Below, one piece after another: positions 58,573-64,000 of a stretch of DNA of 64,000 nucleotides (positions are counted from its first letter, which is position 1; each line of letters starts with the position of its first letter). A program made the position numbers and the translations under genes. This DNA is from DAIDKA01 sp035506335 (GTDB lineage: Bacteria; Pseudomonadota; Gammaproteobacteria; Steroidobacterales; Steroidobacteraceae): contig DATJPN010000074.1 in the NCBI GenBank assembly GCA_035506335.1, positions 1-64,000 on the forward strand. Reading direction: 5' to 3'. Below the pieces are notes generated by a model. It was not told the origin of the DNA and did not search any database. It saw only the letters and a program-made list of their open reading frames with translations.

Positions 58573-59724
58573 TCAAGTCCGGGCGGCGGCGGCCAGCACG
58601 CGCATCAGCGCCTCGGCGACGCGCTCCACATCGCCGTCCCGCATCGCCGGAAACAGCGGCAGCGTGAGGATGTTGCGGCCGACGTATTCCGCGACCGGAA
58701 AGTCCCCGGGCTTCGCGCCCAGGCGCCGGTACAGCGCCAGCAGGTGGATCGGCGGATAATGCGCTCCGGTGCCGATGCCCATCTCGTGCAGCTGCTGCAT
58801 GACCTGCGCGCGATTGACGGTGAGCCGCTCCTCGGGCAGCACCACCTGGAACATGTGCCAATTGCCGTGGGCGAAGTCCGCCAGCGGCAGCTGCACTCCC
58901 AGCTCGGGCGCCCCGCGACGGCCCAGCTCCGCGAAATACCGGCGCGCCAGCTCGACGCGCCGGGCGTTGAACTGCGCGAGGTACGGCAGCTGGCCCAGCC
59001 CGACACGCGCCGCCACGTCCGTGAGGTTGAACTTGCCGCCTGCGATCTCGACCTCCATGCCGTCGAAGCCGCTGCGCACGACGCCCTGCAGACGATATTG
59101 CTCGGCAAGACGCGCCTCGCGCTCGTCGTTGAGCACCAGGCATCCGCCCTCGATCGAGGTGATGTTCTTGTTCGGGTGGAAGCTGAACGAGACCAGGTCG
59201 CCCGAGGAACCGATCGGCCGCCCATTGAAGCGCGCGCCCATCGCCTGGGCCGCATCCTCGACGACGCGCAGCCGGTGGCGACCGGCGATGTCATACAGGC
59301 GGTCCCGGTCCACCGGGAGTCCCGCCAGGTCCACGGGCAGCAGCGCGCGGGTGGCGGGAGTGATCGCCGCCTCGATGCGCTCGAGATCGATGTTCCGGGT
59401 GCGCGGGTCGATGTCCACGAATCGGGGGGTGGCGCCGACCGCCAGGATCACGTTGCTGGTGGCCACCCAGGACAGCGGCGTGGTGATGACCTCATGCCCG
59501 GGACCAACGCCCGCGATGCGCAGCCCGACCTCCATCGTGCAGGTGCCGGAATTGAAGGCGCGCACCGGCCGGCCCCCGAAATATTCTCCGAGTGCGGCCT
59601 CGAAGGCCTTGACCTGCGGGCCGGAAGTGATCCAGCCGCTGCGCAGCACCTCGCACACGCCCTGGATGGTGGCCTCATCGATGCTCGGCCGGGTCATCGG
59701 CAGGTATTCCGGTGGCGCGCTCAT
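58573..59724 (-). CDS. arnB: UDP-4-amino-4-deoxy-L-arabinose aminotransferase
   Basis: A 383-residue PLP aminotransferase of the DegT/DnrJ/EryC1/StrS family: EDAAQAMGARFNG carries the PLP Asp, and FSFHPNKNITSIEGG the Schiff-base Lys, closely resembling ArnB. It adds the amino group in L-Ara4N synthesis. ATG 59724 overlaps the stop of the flippase gene by 4 bases (ATGA). Being last in an Arn gene run supports the name, though the family is broad. Confidence 0.82.
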   Translation of the reverse strand: MSAPPEYLPMTRPSIDEATIQGVCEVLRSGWITSGPQVKAFEAALGEYFGGRPVRAFNSGTCTMEVGLRIAGVGPGHEVITTPLSWVATSNVILAVGATPRFVDIDPRTRNIDLERIEAAITPATRALLPVDLAGLPVDRDRLYDIAGRHRLRVVEDAAQAMGARFNGRPIGSSGDLVSFSFHPNKNITSIEGGCLVLNDEREARLAEQYRLQGVVRSGFDGMEVEIAGGKFNLTDVAARVGLGQLPYLAQFNARRVELARRYFAELGRRGAPELGVQLPLADFAHGNWHMFQVVLPEERLTVNRAQVMQQLHEMGIGTGAHYPPIHLLALYRRLGAKPGDFPVAEYVGRNILTLPLFPAMRDGDVERVAEALMRVLAAAART

Positions 59725-60104
59725 TGGTGCTGCAGTCTCGCGAGCATGATGACGCCGGTGCAGATCAGTCCGATGGCCACGAGCTTGGGCACGCTCAAGG
59801 CCTCGCCGAACAGGAACGCCGCCGCGAAGGCATTGATCACATAGCCGATGGACAGCATCGGATAGGCCAGGCTCACGGGCACGCGGGACAGGGCTCCGAG
59901 CCACACGATCACGCTGATGCCGTAGCACGCCAGGCCCAGCCACAGCGGCACGGCACCGAGCAGCTGCGCAACCGAGACCCATGAAACCCGGCCGGAGTCG
60001 GCGACCAGCTCGCCGCTGTGCCGCGTCGCGGCCTTCAGCAGCAGTTGTGCGGCGGCATTCAGCAGCACCCCGCCCATCAGCAGGCACCAGGTGAGCGCGG
60101 TCAT
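59721..60104 (-). CDS. ArnE/ArnF-like SMR-type undecaprenyl-Ara4N flippase subunit
   Basis: A 127-residue membrane protein with four hydrophobic segments (about 5-25, 47-65, 68-95, 105-123), in the EamA/SMR group. E. coli ArnE and ArnF form a pair of such proteins to flip the lipid-linked sugar; here one gene stands in their place. ATG 60104 overlaps the arnT stop, and its own stop overlaps arnB (both ATGA), so it is tightly coupled. ArnE and ArnF cannot be told apart by sequence here. Confidence 0.72.
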   Translation of the reverse strand: MTALTWCLLMGGVLLNAAAQLLLKAATRHSGELVADSGRVSWVSVAQLLGAVPLWLGLACYGISVIVWLGALSRVPVSLAYPMLSIGYVINAFAAAFLFGEALSVPKLVAIGLICTGVIMLARLQHQ

Positions 60105-61771
60105 CGCCGGCTCACGATGCAGGTGAGCGGGGAGCTCGCGCGCAGGACCATGGGCCAGCCCTGCGCCTGCAGTTGCCGGTAGGTCTGCCGCTGCAGCACG
60201 GCCAGTGCCTGCGGGCTGTCGCGCCAGACCGGCTGGAATGCCGCGACGGTGGCGATGCCCCGGGCGGGCTCGAGCGTGAGACCGAAGTCGAGCTCGCCAC
60301 GATATTCGACCAGCGTCACGGGGTGTCTCAGGTAGAAAGTCAGGCTCTGATCATACGTGCGCACGCTGTACACCGGTACGTCGCGGCGCAGGGCATCCGG
60401 CAGCTGGGCGTAGAGTCCGGCCGCGGAGTAGATCGGGGCCAGCACCGCGGCCGCCCACATCACTGCGGTCCAGGTCGCGAAACCTCCGAGGCCGATGGCC
60501 ACGGTGCGCCGGATGCCGTCGGACCGCAGCCGCCAGGCCGCGATGCCGCCGGCGGCGGCGGCGAGACCCATCAGCACCAGCGCAGGACGGATCTGCAGGA
60601 AGTATGGCGCCTGCAGCGGGTCATACAGGCGCGGGTCGGCCACGATGCGCGGCAACAGTCCGGCGCCGGCGAGCGTCACGATCCCGAGCAGCACCATCCC
60701 GGCCGCCGTCGCGCGCAGGTCGGCATCCAGGCGCGGCACCGGCATCGTGGCCATCAGCAGCGCCAGCATCGGAAACATCGGCAGGATGTAGGGAATGAGC
60801 TTGGAGTGCGAGGCGGAAAAGAACACGAACACCACGACGCACCAGACCCAGGCGAAGCGGCGCGGGTCGAAGCCCGGACGCAGGGCCCCGGCGCGCCAGC
60901 CGACGCACAGGCTGCGCACCGCGGGCAGCGCCCACGGCAGGATCCCGGCGAGCAGGATCGGTATGAAGAACCACCAGGGGTGGTAGCGATCCTCGATCCG
61001 GGTCAGGAAGCGCTGGAAATGCTCGCGGATGAAGAAGAACTGGAAGAACTGCGGCAGCCGGTGCTGGATCAGGATCAGCCACGGCAGACACAGGAGGCCA
61101 AACAGCAGGCCGCCGCGCACCGGCAGCAGGCGCCGCCACGGGGTGAGGTCCCGCTGCAGCAGCGAATACAGGATCAGGGAGAGGGCCGGCAGGACCCCGG
61201 CGATCAGACCCTTGGTGAGGAACGCGCCGGCGATGCCGAGCCAGCCGAGCAGCATCCATGAGCGCCAGTGGCCCTCACGCTGCGCATTGCACAGGCCCGC
61301 GAACGTCAGGGTCATGAACGCAGTCAGGCTCATGTCCAGCGTGATCTGGTGTCCGAGCAGCACGAACAGCAGCGAGCTGCCGAGCATGATCACCCCGCGG
61401 GCGGCGGCCACGGGCCCCCAGCCGCGCCGGATCAGCGCCCAGAGGGTGCACAGCGTCGCCAGGGCGCACAGCCCGGTGTACAGCCGCGCCGCCCAGTCGT
61501 TCTGGCCGAACAGCGCCTCGGCGATCGCGGTGGCCCAGTACTGCAGCGGCGGCTTTTCGATATAGACCAGGCCGTTCAGGCGCGGGATGACCCAGTCGCC
61601 GCCGGCGAGGATCTCGCGGGGAATTTCCGCGTAACGGCCTTCGTCGGGGTCGTACAGGCCGCGGAATCCAAGGCCGAGCAGCCAGATCGCAAGGCACGCG
61701 GCGAGCGGCGCCCACAGCCACCGTGGCGAGGTTGCGTCGTGTCCGGAAGGCGGCGGCCGCGGCGCGTTCAC
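60101..61771 (-). CDS. arnT: Lipid A aminoarabinosyltransferase ArnT-like
   Basis: A 556-residue GT-C (GT83) membrane enzyme with about 12 hydrophobic helices. The periplasmic loop motif DPDEGRYAEIPREI (about 39-52) carries the acidic pair of the family. It transfers L-Ara4N from undecaprenyl phosphate to lipid A, lowering its negative charge. GTG 61771 overlaps the arnD stop by 4 bases (GTGA), the only suitable start. It is the centre of a gene order ArnA, ArnD, ArnT, ArnE/F, ArnB. Confidence 0.83.
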   Translation of the reverse strand: MNAPRPPPSGHDATSPRWLWAPLAACLAIWLLGLGFRGLYDPDEGRYAEIPREILAGGDWVIPRLNGLVYIEKPPLQYWATAIAEALFGQNDWAARLYTGLCALATLCTLWALIRRGWGPVAAARGVIMLGSSLLFVLLGHQITLDMSLTAFMTLTFAGLCNAQREGHWRSWMLLGWLGIAGAFLTKGLIAGVLPALSLILYSLLQRDLTPWRRLLPVRGGLLFGLLCLPWLILIQHRLPQFFQFFFIREHFQRFLTRIEDRYHPWWFFIPILLAGILPWALPAVRSLCVGWRAGALRPGFDPRRFAWVWCVVVFVFFSASHSKLIPYILPMFPMLALLMATMPVPRLDADLRATAAGMVLLGIVTLAGAGLLPRIVADPRLYDPLQAPYFLQIRPALVLMGLAAAAGGIAAWRLRSDGIRRTVAIGLGGFATWTAVMWAAAVLAPIYSAAGLYAQLPDALRRDVPVYSVRTYDQSLTFYLRHPVTLVEYRGELDFGLTLEPARGIATVAAFQPVWRDSPQALAVLQRQTYRQLQAQGWPMVLRASSPLTCIVSRR

Positions 61772-62697
61772 GCCGGCGCCTCCGCGGCCAATGCGCGCCC
61801 CTGCACCGCCAGGATTCCGGAACGCCCGCGGATCGCGCCCCAGACGAGCTCGTGCCGGGCGACGCGGCTGCCATCCAGGCGGCGGCGGTAGTCGTGCATG
61901 GATTCGAGGACCATGCCCGCCTCGCGCCACTGCCGCAGCAGGAATTCAAACTGCGGATACAGCCTCTGGCCCTCCAGTTCGGCATGGAGCGTGAAGACCT
62001 GCGTGTCGCTCACGCCCTCGAGTGACTGCTGCAGGATCGACGCCGCGGCCGCCGCAGCGTCCATCCCCTCCAATCCAATCAGCTCATCCAGCGTCGGCAG
62101 GGTCGTCGGCAGCTGCATGCAGCGGCCCTCCACCCCCTGCATCGTGGGCCAGAACGGATGCGTGCCGCGCGAATCACTGGCGTAGTCCAGGCCGAACTCG
62201 CTTTCCAGGTCGAGCACCCCTGCATTGAGCTGCCAGCCCGCGGCCGCATGCGCCCGCGCCGCCGTGCCGAACGTGGCTTCGAAGGCCTGCATGCCGCGGA
62301 CGAACTCACGGCGGGTCCAGGCCGCGTCCGCCCGCGCCACACCATCCTGCCAGCGCACGTGATCATGGCAGTGCACGCCCACTTCGAAGCCCGCGTCGCG
62401 CACTGCGCGCATGGCCGCCCCCGCCTTCAAGGCGATGTCCGGTCCCGGCAGCACGGTGCCGTACAGCAGCGTGCGGATCCCGTAATGCTCGACCACGCTG
62501 GTACGGCGAACCTTGCCCAGGAAGCCGCGCCGGAACACCCGCTTCAGCGCCCGGCCGGTGTGGTCGGGCCCCAGGCTGAAGAAGAAGCTGGCGCCCGCCT
62601 GGCACCGGCGCAGCGCCGCCGCGAGCCGCGGCACGCCTTCGTGCGTGCCCCGCAGCGTGTCGACGTCGACCTTCAATGCGATCCGGCGTGTCTGCAC
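61768..62697 (-). CDS. arnD: Undecaprenyl-Ara4FN deformylase ArnD
   Basis: A 309-residue polysaccharide-deacetylase-fold enzyme: KVDVDT (metal-binding Asp) near the N-terminus, GASFFFSLGPDHTGRAL (about 35-51) and VHCHDHVRW (metal His, about 107-115). It removes the formyl group from the lipid-linked sugar before transfer by ArnT. The start at 62697 is 6 bases after the stop of arnA. Length and motifs match ArnD. Confidence 0.85.
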   Translation of the reverse strand: MQTRRIALKVDVDTLRGTHEGVPRLAAALRRCQAGASFFFSLGPDHTGRALKRVFRRGFLGKVRRTSVVEHYGIRTLLYGTVLPGPDIALKAGAAMRAVRDAGFEVGVHCHDHVRWQDGVARADAAWTRREFVRGMQAFEATFGTAARAHAAAGWQLNAGVLDLESEFGLDYASDSRGTHPFWPTMQGVEGRCMQLPTTLPTLDELIGLEGMDAAAAAASILQQSLEGVSDTQVFTLHAELEGQRLYPQFEFLLRQWREAGMVLESMHDYRRRLDGSRVARHELVWGAIRGRSGILAVQGRALAAEAPA

Positions 62698-62703
62698 GAC
62701 GGC

Positions 62704-63753
62704 TCAGGGCGCTTCGACCAGCGCGCGGGCGTCCTTGAGATTGGCCTTGTAGGATTCGAACACCCGGCGCAGCGCGGTGGGCATGTCGACATGCGGCTTC
62801 CAGCCGAGCTCCTCGACCGTGTTGTTGATCCACGGCCGGCGCGCCCGCACGTCCTGGTAGCCGGCTCCGTAATACTTCTCCGCGGTCACGTCGACCAGCT
62901 TCACGGAACCTGCGAACTGCGCGTATTCGGGAATCGAGCGTGCGGTCGCGAGCATCATCTCGGCGAGTTCCCGGATGGACAGGTCATTGGCCGGATTGCC
63001 GATGTTGTAGATCTTGCCGGAGGCGATGCCGTCCTTGTTGGCGATGATCTTCAGCAGGCAGTCGATGCCCTCGGAAATGTAGGAGAAGCAGCGCCGCTGC
63101 GTGCCGCCGTCGACCAGCTTGATGTCCTCGCCGCGCACGATGTTGCCGAGGAACTGGGTGAGCACGCGCGAACTGCCCTCCTTCGGCGCCATCATGCGAT
63201 CCAGGCCGGGCCCGATCCAGTTGAAGGGCCGGAACAGGGTGTGGTCGAGCCGGCCCTCCTGGCCATACGACCAGATCACCCGGTCGAGCAGCTGCTTGCT
63301 GCACGAATAGATCCACCGCGACTTGGGTACCGGCCCCAGCATCAGCGGCGATTCGTAGGGATGGAACTCGCTCTCCGGCGACATGCCGTATATCTCGCTC
63401 GTCGAGGGGAAGATGACCCGCTTGCGATGCTTCACGCACTGGCGGATCAGCGGCAGGTTGGCCTCGAAATCCAGTTCGAAGACCCTTAAGGGATCGGAGA
63501 TGTAGGTGGCCGGCGTCGCGATCGCGACCAGCGGCAGCACCGCGTCGCACTTGCGGATGTGGTACTCGACCCACTCCCGGTTGATCGTGATGTCGCCTTC
63601 GAAGAAGTGGAAGCGCGGATGTCCGAGGACATTCGCCAGCCGGTCGGATTCCAGGTCCATGCCGTAGACGGCCCAGTCCGTTTCACGGATGACGGCTTCA
63701 CTCAGGTGGTGGCCAATGAAGCCATTGACCCCCAGGATGAGCAGCTTCTTCAT
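62704..63753 (-). CDS. UDP-glucuronate oxidative decarboxylase, ArnA C-terminal-type
   Basis: A 349-residue extended SDR matching the C-terminal dehydrogenase half of ArnA: GVNGFIGHHL (about 8-17, NAD loop), FEGDITINREWVEYHIRKCD (about 55-74), STSEIYGM (about 117-124) and YSCSK (Tyr-x3-Lys). It oxidises UDP-GlcA to UDP-Ara4O with release of CO2. In E. coli this is fused to the formyltransferase; here the formyltransferase is a separate gene just upstream, with a 4-base ATGA overlap, so ArnA is split. Length equals the dehydrogenase half alone. Confidence 0.85.
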   Translation of the reverse strand: MKKLLILGVNGFIGHHLSEAVIRETDWAVYGMDLESDRLANVLGHPRFHFFEGDITINREWVEYHIRKCDAVLPLVAIATPATYISDPLRVFELDFEANLPLIRQCVKHRKRVIFPSTSEIYGMSPESEFHPYESPLMLGPVPKSRWIYSCSKQLLDRVIWSYGQEGRLDHTLFRPFNWIGPGLDRMMAPKEGSSRVLTQFLGNIVRGEDIKLVDGGTQRRCFSYISEGIDCLLKIIANKDGIASGKIYNIGNPANDLSIRELAEMMLATARSIPEYAQFAGSVKLVDVTAEKYYGAGYQDVRARRPWINNTVEELGWKPHVDMPTALRRVFESYKANLKDARALVEAP

Positions 63754-64000
63754 GATCGTTCCTCGTCAATCGCGGGCAGTGAATCGAAGCGCCAGGGTTC
63801 GGATCCGAAGCGCACCTGGAATCCGCGCGCATCGAGCGCAATGCCGTCGAGCAGCACGCCGCCGATGCGCAGGCGGATCCCGTCCTTGCAGTCCATGAAC
63901 AGTTCGCCGTCGCGCGCGGACAGGCACGGGGCCAGGGCCGGATGTCCGGCCCGCTCCCGGCTCAGGTGCGAGCTTGCGAAGATCACCCTCCGGCCGGCAA
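63750..64000 (-). CDS. Formyltransferase-like protein, C-terminal part only (split ArnA)
   Basis: Only the last 82 codons are in the window; the start lies beyond 64000. The visible end contains FMDCKDGIRLRIGGVLLDG and a WRFDSLPAIDEE tail that resembles the C-terminal subdomain of ArnA/methionyl-tRNA formyltransferases. Its stop overlaps the start of the decarboxylase gene (ATGA). If so, it N-formylates UDP-Ara4N to UDP-Ara4FN. The catalytic Asn-His-Asp residues are not in view, so the call rests on context and weak similarity. Confidence 0.55.
   Translation of the reverse strand, partial: AGRRVIFASSHLSRERAGHPALAPCLSARDGELFMDCKDGIRLRIGGVLLDGIALDARGFQVRFGSEPWRFDSLPAIDEERS

Noticed and set aside
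58573..60087. A 504-residue version of ArnB
   Set aside because: The extra N-terminus is the other frame of the flippase gene; ATG 59724 in an ATGA overlap gives the normal family length.

Overview
The window is gene-dense, very GC-rich chromosomal DNA from a Gram-negative bacterium, with no gap above 300 bases without a gene. Gene content (SlyX, SlyD, oligopeptidase A, YheS-type ABC-F, PA4780-type RIO1 kinase, PsiF, an Arn lipid A operon, TonB systems) points to Gammaproteobacteria. The mix of LigAB, a carotenoid/stilbene oxygenase, a PQQ enzyme and an HpnB-like glycosyltransferase suggests an environmental lineage near Steroidobacterales/Nevskiales/Xanthomonadales; that placement is inference. 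I saw no tRNA, rRNA, insertion sequence, prophage or CRISPR array.

Layout. 1-4.4 kb: a minus-strand signalling operon (double-TonB-domain protein, CheA-like kinase, response regulator running off the edge). 4.7-11.3 kb: an unusual biosynthetic cluster. Three minus-strand genes (CDP-alcohol phosphatidyltransferase, alkaline-phosphatase-superfamily membrane enzyme, methyltransferase) and three plus-strand genes (zinc-less MDR dehydrogenase, 6-PTP-synthase-like protein, GT4 glycosyltransferase) are chained by 4-base overlaps and diverge from one point; a RibD-type reductase faces the glycosyltransferase. This is my main candidate for an undescribed pathway. 11.3-14.7 kb: ligAB (extradiol ring cleavage) with a divergent LysR regulator, then a LacI regulator. 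14.7-20.3 kb: SYLF protein, flavin reductase, atypical S8 peptidase, TonB receptor. 20.5-22 kb: PadR-PspC envelope-stress pair. 22-27.5 kb: an oxidative operon (cytochrome c-PQQ dehydrogenase, carotenoid/stilbene oxygenase, two secreted paralogues). 27.5-33.3 kb: mostly single genes (DksA-like, ModA-like, Omp85-like, phosphoribosyltransferase, SlyX, RIO1, fatty acid hydroxylase, GDT1). 33.3-43 kb: housekeeping and stress genes, including an ArsR/SDR pair around an inverted repeat. 43-50.7 kb: HpnB-like glycosyltransferase, AAHS transporter, lytic transglycosylase, WXXGXW-repeat protein, hydroxypyruvate isomerase, flavin reductase, SDR. 50.7-58.5 kb: an operon of ATP-grasp enzyme, prolyl oligopeptidase, GCPII-like peptidase and branched-chain aminotransferase, divergent from an HtrA-like protein whose whole catalytic triad is replaced. 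58.6-64 kb: an Arn (aminoarabinose) operon with a split ArnA.

How the genes work together. LigAB, the stilbene/carotenoid oxygenase, the PQQ enzyme, the AAHS transporter and the flavin reductases fit a life on plant-derived aromatics. The Arn operon, SYLF, PspC and TonB proteins concern the envelope. Many antisense open frames occur because of the high GC; I treat them as shadows.
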